Source: CAYRML01 sp964425485
GTDB lineage: Bacteria > Bacillota > Dehalobacteriia > UBA4068
DNA length: 43,013 bases
Direction of reading: 5' to 3'
Assembly: GCA_964425485.1 (NCBI GenBank)
Contig: CAYRML010000003.1
Location: 1-43,013 of the forward strand
Shown here piece after piece: positions 15,327 through 25,122 of this stretch. The notes below the pieces were generated by a model. It searched no databases, was not told the DNA's origin, and worked only from the letters and a program-made list of their open reading frames with translations. Position 1 is the stretch's first letter; each line of letters opens with the position of its first letter. Made by a program: the position numbers and the translations under genes.

Positions 15327-15378
15327 AGTTATCCTTATCGAAATAGTTATCCTTATCGACTATAGTTATTCTTATTGA
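15325..15378. repeat. Three direct repeats of about 17 bp before rodA
   Basis: ATAGTTATCCTTATCGA occurs at 15325-15341 and 15343-15359, with a two-mismatch copy at 15362-15378. On the coding (minus) strand each exact copy holds AAGGATAAC, so the rodA ribosome site is duplicated. The first copy includes the rodA start codon. Confidence 0.85.
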
Positions 15379-15412
15379 TAATAATTATCTTTTATTATTG
15401 CTGCCGCCGCAA

Positions 15413-17299
15413 TTATTCCGGGGCTTCCGGCAAGTCGTCGGGTTCCGGCTGAGCATTTAAACCGAAATATTCTTTATAGACCTCCTTACAGACCACGCCG
15501 CCGGAGGAACCGCCATGATAACCGTATTCTATGAGGCAGGCAAAAGCCACCTTCGGATCATCATAGGGCGCAAATGATACGAAAACGCCATGGAAATCTT
15601 TGGTCTTGTCATCACCGGCCAAACCGGTCTGCGCCGTACCGGTCTTGGCGGCAACTTTGATGGGAAAATCTGCAAAGAGGCTGTAAGACGTACCGCCGGA
15701 CTGCGTTACGGCCAACATGCCGTCACGCAATATCTGCAATTTGCTATCCTCTATATCAAGTGTGTTCAAAACCGTAGGCTCTACCTGATATAATTGATCG
15801 CCTTCACTATTTAAAATTTTATCGACCAAATGCAGCTGCATGCGGTTACCGCCATTGGCGATGGTGGCTATGGCATTGGCCAGCTGGATCACGGTATCAC
15901 TGTTATAGCCCTGGCCCATGGACATGTAATATGTATCATAAGTTTTCCATTTGCCCTCGCTGCCGCTGAAATTCTCAGATTTCCAGTTGGGGTTGGGCAA
16001 GTTGCCGGCGACCTCCCCCGTCAGCTCCACGCCCGTTTTCTGGCCGAAGCCCAATTTTTCCGCCGTGGCCACCAATTGTTCGATGCCTATTCGTTTACCT
16101 ATTACCTGAAAATAGGTATTGCAGGAAACGGCCAACGCCTCCTCCAAATCCACAGCACCATGTTCTTTGGTGCATTTGGCCATGGGATAGACCCAATTGG
16201 AGGCATAGCAATTTACCGTATCATTGGGATTAACGGTGCCGGAATCCAAAACGGCCGCGGCCGTCACCGTCTTGAAAGTGGAGCCGGGCGGATAGGAACC
16301 GGATATGACCCGGTTGAAAGTAGGGCGCAAATCCTCATCATAATAATATTTGGCCTGATCCGTTGTCAAGCCATCAGCAAAATCATTAGGATCCATCGGG
16401 GGATAGCTGGCCATGGCTAAAATGCCGCCAGTTTTTACATCTATGAGCACGGCAGATGCCGCCTGGCATTTGGGATAAGTCTTATGCAGGTCCTTGACAG
16501 TATCTTCTAAGGCCTTTTCCATAGCCTGCTGAAGCTCAAGATCCAAGGTCAAGACCAGCGTATTGCCCTTCTCCGGCTCTTGCGTGGACAGGGTTCTGAC
16601 TATGCGATGCTTGGCATTGACCTCCACCTGCTGCATGCCGTCCTGGCCGCGCAAGCCGATTTCCCGGCTGCCGACCTCGAAGCGTTCCATGGTTTTTTCC
16701 AAACCGGACTTACCGATCCAATCAGTATTGCCATAGCCATATTCGCTGAGCCCGTCCAGCTCCTCAGAGCTGATCATGCCCACTGTGCCCAGCACATGGC
16801 CGGCCATATAGCCCTGCGGATAATAGCGCAGAGGCTCTTCCTGGATGACCACACCGGGCAAAAGATCGCGCATCTCTTCCAATTTGCTGATCATGGCCAG
16901 GCCTTCCTCATATTCATAGCGCTTGATCACAATCGGCTCATAGCGACTGTAATTTTCCGCCAAAGTCTGCTCTATGCTTTCCGCCGTGATCTCCGCATCG
17001 GCCAGCGCCGCCGCCAGGTCAGCGGATAATTTTTCTCTGTCCTCCACCTCGGAAGAAGCCACCGCCACGGCAAAGACCGGCTTGGTCACAGCCAATTCCG
17101 CCAGATCGCGGTCCAAAATATCACCGCGGCTGGCCGGAATGGAGATGATGCGGATAGTGTTGCGGTCGGAAAGCGTGGTGTATTCATCGGCACTGACTAT
17201 CTGCATAGCAAATAAGCGGCAAATCATGATGACAAACAGCGCTAGGATGATGAAAGTAACCACATATAAACCTTTTTTTCCGCTTAATCTAATTTTCAT
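15413..17299 (-). CDS. mrdA: Penicillin-binding protein 2 (class B transpeptidase of the elongasome)
   Basis: The protein has 628 residues. A short cytoplasmic basic part and one membrane segment (about 11-31) come first, then the PBP dimerisation domain with RGDILDR, then the transpeptidase domain. The active-site motifs are complete: S340-T-F-K343, S392-C-N394 and K552-T-G554. It cross-links peptidoglycan during side-wall growth together with RodA, whose gene follows 86 bases later. The C-terminus ends in an acidic, proline-rich tail. If precursors end in D-Ser (see the van-like operon), this enzyme would meet modified stems; this is speculation. Confidence 0.94.
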   Translation of the reverse strand: MKIRLSGKKGLYVVTFIILALFVIMICRLFAMQIVSADEYTTLSDRNTIRIISIPASRGDILDRDLAELAVTKPVFAVAVASSEVEDREKLSADLAAALADAEITAESIEQTLAENYSRYEPIVIKRYEYEEGLAMISKLEEMRDLLPGVVIQEEPLRYYPQGYMAGHVLGTVGMISSEELDGLSEYGYGNTDWIGKSGLEKTMERFEVGSREIGLRGQDGMQQVEVNAKHRIVRTLSTQEPEKGNTLVLTLDLELQQAMEKALEDTVKDLHKTYPKCQAASAVLIDVKTGGILAMASYPPMDPNDFADGLTTDQAKYYYDEDLRPTFNRVISGSYPPGSTFKTVTAAAVLDSGTVNPNDTVNCYASNWVYPMAKCTKEHGAVDLEEALAVSCNTYFQVIGKRIGIEQLVATAEKLGFGQKTGVELTGEVAGNLPNPNWKSENFSGSEGKWKTYDTYYMSMGQGYNSDTVIQLANAIATIANGGNRMQLHLVDKILNSEGDQLYQVEPTVLNTLDIEDSKLQILRDGMLAVTQSGGTSYSLFADFPIKVAAKTGTAQTGLAGDDKTKDFHGVFVSFAPYDDPKVAFACLIEYGYHGGSSGGVVCKEVYKEYFGLNAQPEPDDLPEAPE

Positions 17300-17322
17300 T
17301 CTAACCTCTTAGAGCCGCCGGC

Positions 17323-17859
17323 TCAGTGATATTTGCGATAATGATAGCGTTTGTATTCCCTCTGCACCTGCATCCTGTGCAAGATAAATTGCATAGGCAC
17401 ATAAACAGCCAGGCTGAGTGCCGTATTATACAAACTTTGGGGCAGCACATCGGAAATAAAAGAGCCGGTAAAAAGCAGAGGAGCCGCGATGATCTGCGCC
17501 AATACCAGATACAGGCTACCGAAAATAAAGCTGCCGATGAAGACAGCAAGCAACGGCATCAGCAAATTTTCCTGATAAAAGCGGGCCCTTAGATATGCTA
17601 TGACATAGGCCGCAAAAGCATAAGAGAGGATGCTGAGGCCGATATACCTGCCGATCATCAAATCCTCAACCAGGCCCACAACGGCGCCCCAAAAGGCCGC
17701 CTGATATGGCCTTTTGACCAGCGCCGTAAAAATTACAAAATAGATTATCAGATTGGGCGAGACGCCGCCTAAGGCAATGGCTGGCATCAGTGTCTCGTTA
17801 AAGACCAAAGCGGCCAAAAAAAGGATGATTACTACCACATGGCGTGTGCTGATTTTCAT
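17323..17859 (-). CDS. mreD: Rod shape-determining protein MreD
   Basis: The product is a 178-residue integral membrane protein with about five hydrophobic segments, PNLIIYFVIFTAL and a GLVEDLMIGRYIGL segment typical of MreD. The start overlaps the mreC stop by 4 bases, showing translational coupling. It bridges MreC and the elongation machinery. The C-terminal 15 residues are strongly basic and tyrosine-rich. The identification rests on weak family motifs plus a diagnostic position between mreC and PBP2. Confidence 0.88.
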   Translation of the reverse strand: MKISTRHVVVIILFLAALVFNETLMPAIALGGVSPNLIIYFVIFTALVKRPYQAAFWGAVVGLVEDLMIGRYIGLSILSYAFAAYVIAYLRARFYQENLLMPLLAVFIGSFIFGSLYLVLAQIIAAPLLFTGSFISDVLPQSLYNTALSLAVYVPMQFILHRMQVQREYKRYHYRKYH

Positions 17860-18779
17860 CGGGCCGACACCTCGCCTTCAATGCCGGAGGCCTGGCCCTC
17901 CCTGTTTTCCTCATCATGATTCTGCGTGACCACCGGAGACTCGTCACCGCCGCTTTGCGTCACATTGGTCAAGACCAGCACATTACTCAGGCGGTCGAAA
18001 TCGACAAAAGGCTCTACTGTGGCCTGCTGCATCAAGCCGCCCTGCACGGAAGTCACATTATTGATATAGCCGATGCGTAAGCCCCGTGGGAAAATACCGC
18101 CCAGGCCGGACGAGATAACGGTCTGGCCCGTGCTGATCTTGGCATCCGCCGGTATATGTATCATATAAAGGCTGTCGGAATTATAGCCGTTGCCAGCCAC
18201 CACACCGGCGGTTTGGCTGGTCTGAACCACGGCAGAGACGGCACATTCCTGATCAATGATCAAAAGCACCTCCGCGGTGGTGGCACTGACCAAATTGATG
18301 CGCCCCACCAGCCCTTCGGCCGTGATGACCGGCATATTCTTGCTAAAGCCCTGATCCTTGCCTCCCTTGATGGTGATGGTATTATACCAAGATTTGCTGC
18401 TGCGGGCCACCACCGTGCTGGCCACCGGCTGCCAATCGGCAAGCTCGTCCGCAATATTGAGCAAATCCTTTAGATAGCTGTTTTCGCGCTTGGCATCCTG
18501 CAGGGCCGCCACTTCCGCCTCTAAGGACGCCACCCGCTCCTTCAAGGCCGTATTCTCTTCTAGCAATTGATCTACATCGACAAAATTATCGGAGATGGCG
18601 GAAGTATTGCCCACAAGCGAAGTTACCCCACCTTTCAGTGGGGCCGAAGCATCTCTGACCACGCCCTCCAAGCCGGATATGGAATCCCTGTTTGTGCCGG
18701 TGGCGGAAGCTAAAAACAATATCAAAACCACCGCCACAGCGATGATAACAATTATGATTTTTTTATTGAGTTTCCTCAA
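17856..18779 (-). CDS. mreC: Rod shape-determining protein MreC
   Basis: The protein has 307 residues and starts at TTG 18777-18779 with only a weak GGAAAGAG ahead of it, 30 bases after mreB. It has one N-terminal membrane segment (about residues 7-25), a coiled coil (about 70-105, ELEENTALKERVASLEAEV-like pattern) and the beta-rich MreC domain. That domain includes VVARSSKSWYNTITI, NMPVITAEGLVGRI and SSGLGGIFPRGLRIG. It scaffolds the cell-wall elongation complex outside the membrane. A charged 30-residue tail after the domain is poorly conserved. Confidence 0.92.
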   Translation of the reverse strand: MRKLNKKIIIVIIAVAVVLILFLASATGTNRDSISGLEGVVRDASAPLKGGVTSLVGNTSAISDNFVDVDQLLEENTALKERVASLEAEVAALQDAKRENSYLKDLLNIADELADWQPVASTVVARSSKSWYNTITIKGGKDQGFSKNMPVITAEGLVGRINLVSATTAEVLLIIDQECAVSAVVQTSQTAGVVAGNGYNSDSLYMIHIPADAKISTGQTVISSGLGGIFPRGLRIGYINNVTSVQGGLMQQATVEPFVDFDRLSNVLVLTNVTQSGGDESPVVTQNHDEENREGQASGIEGEVSAR

Positions 18780-18809
18780 TTACAACACTCTTTCCGCTTT
18801 AGTATTGAT

Positions 18810-19829
18810 CTATCTTCTGCGGCGATGTCTGCCTTTGCTGGCATCGATATTCTTCAGCGCGATACCGGTGCCGATGACCACGGCAGAAAGCGGATCTTCC
18901 GCCAGATGGGCGACTATACCTGTTTCCGAAGATACCACTTTTTGCAAACCATAGAGCAAAGAGCCGCCGCCGGCGAACATGATGCCTCTATCCATGATAT
19001 CGGCGGAAAGTTCCGGCGGAGTATCCTCCAGGCAAGCCTTGATACAGCCCACGATAGACGCCACCGGCTCCGCCAAAGCCACATTGACTTCTTTGGCTGT
19101 CACGGTGACCGTGCGCGGCAGTCCGCTGACCGTATCGCGGCCCCGCACTTCCATAGATTTGGAATAATACTCATCATCCAAAAAGGCGCTGCCGATCTCG
19201 ATCTTGATCTGCTCTGCCGTGCGCTCCCCGATCAAAAGGTTATATGTACGGCGGATATGATTAGTGATGGCATTATCCATGCCGTCGCCGGCCATCCTGA
19301 TAGAATTGACCGTGACTACGCCGCCCAAAGAAATGACGGCCGCTTCCGTGGTGCCGCCACCGATATCCACGATCATATTGCCTGTAGGATGGAAAACATC
19401 CAGGCCGGAGCCTATGGCCGCGGCCATAGGTTCGGCGATCAGATGCGCTTCCGAGGCGCCAGCAGCTAAAGTCGCTTCCTTGACGGCCCGCTCTTCCACC
19501 GTGGTCACGCCGGAAGGGATGCAAACCACGACTCTGATCTTGCTGAAAAGGCCCTTCTTTTCCACCGCTTTGCTGATAAAATATTTGAGCATGCTCTGTG
19601 TATAATCATAATCGGCAATTACGCCGTCCTTGATGGGCCGGATGGCGATGATATTGCCGGGTGTGCGTCCGATCATTTGCTTGGCTTCGGCGCCCACCGC
19701 CAAAACCTGCTTACTATCCACATCTACAGCCACCACCGAAGGCTCTCTTAAAACAACGCCTTCCCCTTCTACATGAACCAATGTGTTGGCAGTGCCTAAA
19801 TCTATACCGATATCCTTGTTGAACAACAT
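18810..19829 (-). CDS. mreB: Rod shape-determining actin-like protein MreB
   Basis: The protein has 339 residues starting at ATG 19829, after AAAAAGGAGA. The actin-fold nucleotide-binding motifs are DIGIDLGTANTLV (about residues 5-17), VCIPSGVT, IVDIGGGTTEAAV and MFAGGGSLLYGL. MreB filaments guide side-wall synthesis. It is the first gene of mreB-mreC-mreD-mrdA-rodA and has a near-consensus promoter at 19869-19897. The length is standard and no motif is damaged. Confidence 0.97.
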   Translation of the reverse strand: MLFNKDIGIDLGTANTLVHVEGEGVVLREPSVVAVDVDSKQVLAVGAEAKQMIGRTPGNIIAIRPIKDGVIADYDYTQSMLKYFISKAVEKKGLFSKIRVVVCIPSGVTTVEERAVKEATLAAGASEAHLIAEPMAAAIGSGLDVFHPTGNMIVDIGGGTTEAAVISLGGVVTVNSIRMAGDGMDNAITNHIRRTYNLLIGERTAEQIKIEIGSAFLDDEYYSKSMEVRGRDTVSGLPRTVTVTAKEVNVALAEPVASIVGCIKACLEDTPPELSADIMDRGIMFAGGGSLLYGLQKVVSSETGIVAHLAEDPLSAVVIGTGIALKNIDASKGRHRRRR

Positions 19830-19868
19830 AAAAATCTCCTTTTTCCTAAAAATACATGCTATTTATTA

Positions 19869-19897
19869 ATTATATGATAAAAAGATTTCTCTTACAA
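19869..19897 (-). promoter_or_regulatory. Sigma-A-type promoter of the mreB operon
   Basis: On the minus strand TTGTAA (19892-19897) is 17 bases from a perfect TATAAT (19869-19874), about 40 bases before the mreB start codon. This separates the mre operon from the maf-folC-valS genes upstream. Confidence 0.8.
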
Positions 19898-19982
19898 GCT
19901 TTGCTGACGCATTTACTAATATTTCCTTAATTTCGCCTCATATTTAACAGACTGCCGGTGCTAAAAGGATGTTCGTGCCGAC

Positions 19983-20570
19983 TCAAAAAATCTTTTTATC
20001 CAGCTTGGCTAACAGCCGGGCCAGAAGAAAAGTGGAGAGCCCCACCACCGTGCCATGATCGCCTTCTATCTTCTCGATAAAAACGCTGCCCAGGCCCTGT
20101 ATGCCATAGGCGCCGGCTTTATCCATTGGCTCTTTGGTCGCGATATAAGCAGCTATATCCGCTTTGGACAAAGGCCGGAAAAAGACTTTGGTTACGCTGC
20201 AATCGCTGATCCGGCAGCTTGTGCCCCCATCAATCAGCGCGATAGAGCTGTAGACCTCATGCGACGAGCCCGATAAAAAGGACAGCATGGCCGCGGCATC
20301 AGCCTCGTCCTGCGGCTTGCCCAAGACCCTGCCGTCTTTGACCACGATGGTGTCGGCAGCAATGATCAGCTTGTCCCGCACTGTTTTGGCCGCCTCCTTG
20401 GCCTTGGCCTCGGCATTGGCAATGACTATATCGCATGGCCGGCCCTTGCTGATCTCCTCCACATCCGTTGCGATGACCTGAGGATATAGGCCCAAAGACT
20501 GCAATATGTCAAGCCGTCTTGGCGAAGCACTGGCCAAAACTACCTGCTCAGAAACGATTTTCGTAGTCAT
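19983..20570 (-). CDS. maf: Maf-family nucleoside triphosphate pyrophosphatase
   Basis: The protein has 195 residues from ATG 20568-20570, which has AGGAGGTG upstream; a longer frame to 20627 lacks such a site. Maf motifs are complete: LASASPRR near the start, the E-A-K-A segment, AADTIVVKDGRVLGKP, and DKAGAYGIQGLGSVFIEKIEGDHGT-type sequence toward the end. The enzyme hydrolyses non-canonical or modified nucleoside triphosphates such as dTTP/UTP-type substrates. It overlaps the folC end by 23 bases and commonly neighbours mreB in Bacillota. Confidence 0.93.
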   Translation of the reverse strand: MTTKIVSEQVVLASASPRRLDILQSLGLYPQVIATDVEEISKGRPCDIVIANAEAKAKEAAKTVRDKLIIAADTIVVKDGRVLGKPQDEADAAAMLSFLSGSSHEVYSSIALIDGGTSCRISDCSVTKVFFRPLSKADIAAYIATKEPMDKAGAYGIQGLGSVFIEKIEGDHGTVVGLSTFLLARLLAKLDKKIF

Positions 20571-21888
20571 GTTCCACACCTCCTGCTTTGCTGGCGCCAT
20601 ATTTTTGCAGCATCCATTTGCGGGCATCTGCCAAAAGATAAAGCGAGCCGCAGACCAGTAACAAGCTCTCTTCGTCCAGCCGGGCCAAAGCCTGGTCGCA
20701 GGCCGCCGTGATATCTTCTTTTGTGCAAACAGGGACGCCCTTTTCTGCGGCCAGTTCAGCCAAATATTGCCAATCGCCGGCCCGCCGATTCGGCGGCCTG
20801 GTGATGATCAGCTGATCCAGTTGCGGCAATATCTTTTCCAGTGCCGCTCGCCTGTCCTTATCGGCCAGCATGCCCATGACGGCCACGATCTTTTTCTGCG
20901 GCCAATATTCCTGCAAACTGGCAGAAAGCGCCTCCATGCCATGGCTGTTATGAGCGCCGTCCATGACGATGAGCGGCTGCTGGCTGATGATCTCCAAGCG
21001 GCCCGGCCAATCGGTTTTAGCCAAACCCCCTCTGATCGCCGCCTCGTCCAGACCGGCCGTTTCCGCCGCGGCCACAGCCAAGGCAGCATTGGACAGCTGA
21101 TATTGACCAAGCAAAGGCAAAAATAACTCCTTATACTCGGCTTTTTGCGTCCTGATATCAAAAGTCTGGCCCACATGGCCCGCCGCCAAAGAATAGGAGC
21201 GCGGATAATAACAAAAATCGCGCGGCAGCACTTGCAGCCGGGTATTCATACGGCAGGCTCTTTCCTCTATGATGCGCAGAGCCTCTGCTTCGGCGCCCGT
21301 GATGGCGGCGCAATCAGCTTTGATAATGCCTGCCTTGACGGTTGCGATCTCCGCCACCGTATCACCCAAATATTTACGGTGATCCAAAGCCACATTGGTA
21401 ATTACGGCCAGCCGCGCATCGATGGCATTGGTGGAATCGATGCTGCCGCCCATTCCCGTCTCGATGACGGCCCAATCCACCCGGCGGCGGGCGAAATAGA
21501 GCAAAGCCAAGGCTGTGCCGGCCTCAAATTCCGTGGGGCTTTCGAAGCCCTCGGCCACCATCTCGTTGATATGAACGGAGATCTCACTCACAAGTGAGGC
21601 CACTTTCTCCTCCGATATCAGGCGGCCATCGATGCGATAACGCTCACGATAGCTGTGCAGATGCGGAGAGGAGAAAAAACCCGTCTTCAAACCGGCCTCC
21701 CTCAAAATGGAGGCCAGCATGGCAGAGACCGAGCCTTTGCCGTTGGTGCCGGCGATATGGGCAAACTTAATGCCCGCTCGGTGCGGGTCACCCAAACGAC
21801 GCAGCAGCTCCTCGACACGACTCAGCCCCTGATTGATTCCGAATTTAGTTAATTCCTGCAATAGATGCAAGCTTTGCTGATAGTCCAT
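20548..21888 (-). CDS. folC: Folylpolyglutamate synthase / dihydrofolate synthase
   Basis: The protein has 446 residues. The Mur-ligase-type ATP loop is HIAGTNGKGSVSAML (about residues 45-59), followed by FSSPHLHSYRERYRIDG, VIETGMGGSIDSTNAI, NVALDH and DGAHNSHGMEAL. It adds glutamates to folates and, in many bacteria, also makes dihydrofolate from dihydropteroate. It lies 42 bases downstream of valS and overlaps maf, so the three are probably co-transcribed; valS-folC is a common pair in Bacillota. Confidence 0.94.
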   Translation of the reverse strand: MDYQQSLHLLQELTKFGINQGLSRVEELLRRLGDPHRAGIKFAHIAGTNGKGSVSAMLASILREAGLKTGFFSSPHLHSYRERYRIDGRLISEEKVASLVSEISVHINEMVAEGFESPTEFEAGTALALLYFARRRVDWAVIETGMGGSIDSTNAIDARLAVITNVALDHRKYLGDTVAEIATVKAGIIKADCAAITGAEAEALRIIEERACRMNTRLQVLPRDFCYYPRSYSLAAGHVGQTFDIRTQKAEYKELFLPLLGQYQLSNAALAVAAAETAGLDEAAIRGGLAKTDWPGRLEIISQQPLIVMDGAHNSHGMEALSASLQEYWPQKKIVAVMGMLADKDRRAALEKILPQLDQLIITRPPNRRAGDWQYLAELAAEKGVPVCTKEDITAACDQALARLDEESLLLVCGSLYLLADARKWMLQKYGASKAGGVEHDYENRF

Positions 21889-21929
21889 TTTATCCTGCTT
21901 TTGTTTTATCCTGACTTTATTATCTGATT

Positions 21930-24581
21930 CTATGATTTGAAAAGTTCTAAGCGCGCGGCCAAAGCCTGCGCTTTTTCCTCATATTCGACCTGTTTGGATC
22001 GCTCTTTTTCCACTACTTCCGCCGGTGCTTTGGCCAAAAAGCCGGGGTTTGAGAGCTTGCCTTGCAGCCGCTTCAATTCCTGCTGTGTGCCTGCCAGCTC
22101 TTTTTGCAGACGAGCGGCTTCTTTTTCCAGATCTATTAGCCCCTTCAACGGCACATAGATCTCCACGCCAACGCTGTGGGCGGCCGCAGCTTGCGGCGGC
22201 GGCTGGCTGCCTTTAGACGCTGTTTCGATCTCGTCCACCTGCGCCAAAACGCGGATATAGGCCGCGCCTTCCTCGATAACGGCCAAAGCCTCATCATCGG
22301 CAAAAAGGCTGAGAGCGGCTTTTTTGCCCGGCGGCACATTCATTTCCGCCCGAATATTGCGCACAGAGCGGATTATTTCCATCAACAGCTGCATCTTCTG
22401 CGTATCCTCTTCATAAGCAGCCATTTGCTGCCCGTTAGGATAAGCTGCCAGCATGATGCTTTGGCCTTCATGCGGCAGATGCTGCCACAATTCCTCCGTG
22501 ATGAAAGGCATGAAGGGGTGCAGCAGCTGCAAGATACTGCGCAAAACCGCTGTCAGCACATGCTGTGCCGTATGGCGCTCTTCGGCGCTGCCTTTATAGA
22601 GACGGGCTTTGGCTGTTTCTACATACCAATCGCAGAATTCGTCCCAGGTGAAGTCGTAGATTTCCCTGGCGGCCTCTCCCAGCTCGTATTTTTCTAAATT
22701 ATGATTGACGGCCGCGGCGGTCTGGCGCAACCGATCCAAGATCCAACGGTCGGCTAAAGTTAGTTGCAAGGGATAAGCGCCTTCCTTATAATCCTCCAGG
22801 TTCATGATGGCAAAACGACAGGCATTCCACAGCTTGTTGGCAAAATTGCGCGCCGCCTCCAGCCGCTCTTCCTGAAAACGCAGGTCATTGCCCGGAGTAT
22901 TGCCCGTGATCAGCATAAAGCGCAGAGCGTCGGCGCCGTATTGCTCGATGATTTCGATGGGGTCGATGCCGTTGCCCAATGATTTAGACATCTTGCGACC
23001 CTTGGCATCCAGCACCAGCCCATGGATGAAGACCTCGGAAAAGGGCTTTTGCTCCATAAATTGCAGGCCGGAAAAGATCATGCGCGCCACCCAGAAGAAA
23101 ATGATGTCGCGGCCCGTGACCAGCACATCAGTGGGATAAAACGCATCAAGATCTTCCGTCTTTTGCGGCCAGCCCAAAGTGGAAAAAGGCCACAAAGCCG
23201 AGGAAAACCAGGTGTCGAGCACATCGGGGTCCTGCTCCAGCTGACTGCTGCCGCATTTGGGACATTTATCGGGATCGGTCCTTTGGCAAATGACCTCACC
23301 ACATTCCTTGCAGTACCAAACGGGGATGCGATGGCCCCACCACAGTTGGCGGGAAATGCACCAATCGCGGATATTTTCCATCCAGCCCAGATATATCTTG
23401 GCAAAACGATCCGGCACAAAGCGGATATCGCCACATTTGACGGCCTCGATGGCCGGTTCGGCCAAAGGAGCCATTTTGACGAACCATTGGGGGGAGATCA
23501 GCGGCTCCACCACTGTGCCGCAACGATAGCATTCGCCCACGGCATGTTCCAAATCGGTGATGTCCTGTAAAAGACCAAGTTCCTTGAACTCCGCCACCAG
23601 TTTTTCCCGGCATTCCAGGCTGTCCATACCTGCGTATTTGCCGGCCTCTTCGGTCATTTTGCCGTCCTTGCCGATAACAGTTATCTGCGGCAGATTATGG
23701 CGCATACCGATCTCAAAATCGTTGGGATCATGGGCCGGCGTGATCTTGACGGCGCCGGTGCCGAATTCCGGATCGACATAATCGTCGGCGATAAGAGGTA
23801 TCTCCCTGTTCATGACCGGCAGGATCAGAGTCTTACCCACCAAGCCGGCATAACGGCTGTCATCCGGATGCACGGCCACGGCCGTATCGCCCAGCAAAGT
23901 CTCCGGCCGCGTGGTGGCCACCACCACATAGCCGCTGCCGTCGGCAAAGGGATAGCGCAGATGCCACAGATGGCCGATGCGATCGTTGTGCTCCACCTCG
24001 ATATCGGAGATTGTGGTCTGGCATTTGCTGCACCAATTGACTATATAACTGCCCTTATAAATGAGCCCTTTTTCATATAAACGGACAAAGACCTCGCGCA
24101 CGGCGGCTGAACAGCCCTCGTCCAGGGTGAAGCGCTCGCGCTGCCAATCGCAGGAGGATCCCAAAAGCCGCAGCTGGCGGGTGATGCGATCATGATATTG
24201 GTCCTTCCACTGCCATACTTTTTCCAGAAAGGCCTCGCGCCCCAGATCATATTTGCTGACGCCTTCTTTGGCTAGGCTTTCCTCCACCTTGGCCTGGGTG
24301 GCGATACCGGCATGGTCGGTACCGGGCAGCCACAAAGCACGTCTGCCCTGCATCCGCCGCCAGCGGGTCAATATATCCTGCATAGTATTATCCAAAGCAT
24401 GTCCCATATGCAACTGCCCCGTAACGTTGGGCGGCGGCATGACGATGCAGAAAGGTTCCCCGTCTTTATTGTTATCGCCGCTGAAAAAGCCGCCCTCTTC
24501 CCATTTTTTATAGCATACACCCTCCACTTGCTGCGGATCATAGGTGGTGGAAAGCTGAGAGCTTTGTTTTTCTTTATCCAA
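21930..24581 (-). CDS. valS: Valyl-tRNA synthetase
   Basis: The protein has 883 residues, starting at TTG 24579-24581 seven bases after GAGGAGGA. The class I signatures are PPPNVTGQLHMGHALD (HIGH motif) and GRKMSKSLGNG (KMSKS motif). An editing domain (TTRPETLLGDTAVAVHPDD), zinc-like CKEC...CPKC, an anticodon-binding region and a C-terminal coiled coil complete it. It charges tRNA-Val. No T-box (the specifier-containing leader with a conserved TGGNACCGCG-like segment) is visible in the 157 bases upstream, unlike many Bacillota valS genes. Confidence 0.97.
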   Translation of the reverse strand: MDKEKQSSQLSTTYDPQQVEGVCYKKWEEGGFFSGDNNKDGEPFCIVMPPPNVTGQLHMGHALDNTMQDILTRWRRMQGRRALWLPGTDHAGIATQAKVEESLAKEGVSKYDLGREAFLEKVWQWKDQYHDRITRQLRLLGSSCDWQRERFTLDEGCSAAVREVFVRLYEKGLIYKGSYIVNWCSKCQTTISDIEVEHNDRIGHLWHLRYPFADGSGYVVVATTRPETLLGDTAVAVHPDDSRYAGLVGKTLILPVMNREIPLIADDYVDPEFGTGAVKITPAHDPNDFEIGMRHNLPQITVIGKDGKMTEEAGKYAGMDSLECREKLVAEFKELGLLQDITDLEHAVGECYRCGTVVEPLISPQWFVKMAPLAEPAIEAVKCGDIRFVPDRFAKIYLGWMENIRDWCISRQLWWGHRIPVWYCKECGEVICQRTDPDKCPKCGSSQLEQDPDVLDTWFSSALWPFSTLGWPQKTEDLDAFYPTDVLVTGRDIIFFWVARMIFSGLQFMEQKPFSEVFIHGLVLDAKGRKMSKSLGNGIDPIEIIEQYGADALRFMLITGNTPGNDLRFQEERLEAARNFANKLWNACRFAIMNLEDYKEGAYPLQLTLADRWILDRLRQTAAAVNHNLEKYELGEAAREIYDFTWDEFCDWYVETAKARLYKGSAEERHTAQHVLTAVLRSILQLLHPFMPFITEELWQHLPHEGQSIMLAAYPNGQQMAAYEEDTQKMQLLMEIIRSVRNIRAEMNVPPGKKAALSLFADDEALAVIEEGAAYIRVLAQVDEIETASKGSQPPPQAAAAHSVGVEIYVPLKGLIDLEKEAARLQKELAGTQQELKRLQGKLSNPGFLAKAPAEVVEKERSKQVEYEEKAQALAARLELFKS

Positions 24582-24738
24582 ATCATTTCCTCCTCTTTTA
24601 CGGCTTGTCCCTGCTCATATTTTGCGAAAAAACGAAGGTAAACTCGCTTTATCTAGCGGACTTTTTACACTTATGGCAAAAATACCGCTAAAAGTTAATA
24701 TTTCTGTCTTTACTAGCGATTTCCTGCCGGAAGACTTT

Positions 24739-25122
24739 CTATTCCTGATTATTTTGCTCCTTGGCCTGTTTGGCTTTGGCTACATTAAGCCCCCAAAATG
24801 AGCCTATCAGAGAAAAGAAAAAAATCACCAGCACCGTTTTGCCGATCATCTGCCAACTTAAAAAGGCCGGCGCGAACCAGACCACGGCAAACATGGTCAC
24901 CGCCAACAAGATCAGCCCGGTAATCATGCCGGCCTTCACGGGATTGGCCTTTGCTTTGAAGCCTGCTCTGGCGGCGGCGGCAAAAACCAGCGCCATCAGC
25001 CAGATGCGGCAAAACAGATAAGCGGAATAAGGCTCCGCCGCTATCGATGCCGCGATAAAAAGATACAGCGCCCCCACCAGCAAGATCACAAATGCCAGCT
25101 TCAAGCCTTGCCAAATCGCCAT
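24739..25122 (-). CDS. Small four-segment membrane protein of unknown function
   Basis: The product has 127 residues with four hydrophobic segments (about 7-28, 36-52, 64-85 and 91-111) and a charged Lys/Gln/Asn/Glu tail. Length and layout resemble the TIGR04086-type membrane proteins of Bacillota, but I cannot confirm membership. Its ATG (25120-25122) sits directly after a terminator-like hairpin and five T; the only ribosome-site candidate (AAGGCGGGA) is inside the stem. It precedes valS by 157 bases. Confidence 0.6.
   Translation of the reverse strand: MAIWQGLKLAFVILLVGALYLFIAASIAAEPYSAYLFCRIWLMALVFAAAARAGFKAKANPVKAGMITGLILLAVTMFAVVWFAPAFLSWQMIGKTVLVIFFFSLIGSFWGLNVAKAKQAKEQNNQE

Noticed and set aside
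24582..24738. Possible T-box leader upstream of valS
   Set aside because: The region is short and lacks the conserved T-box core and a terminator with competing antiterminator.
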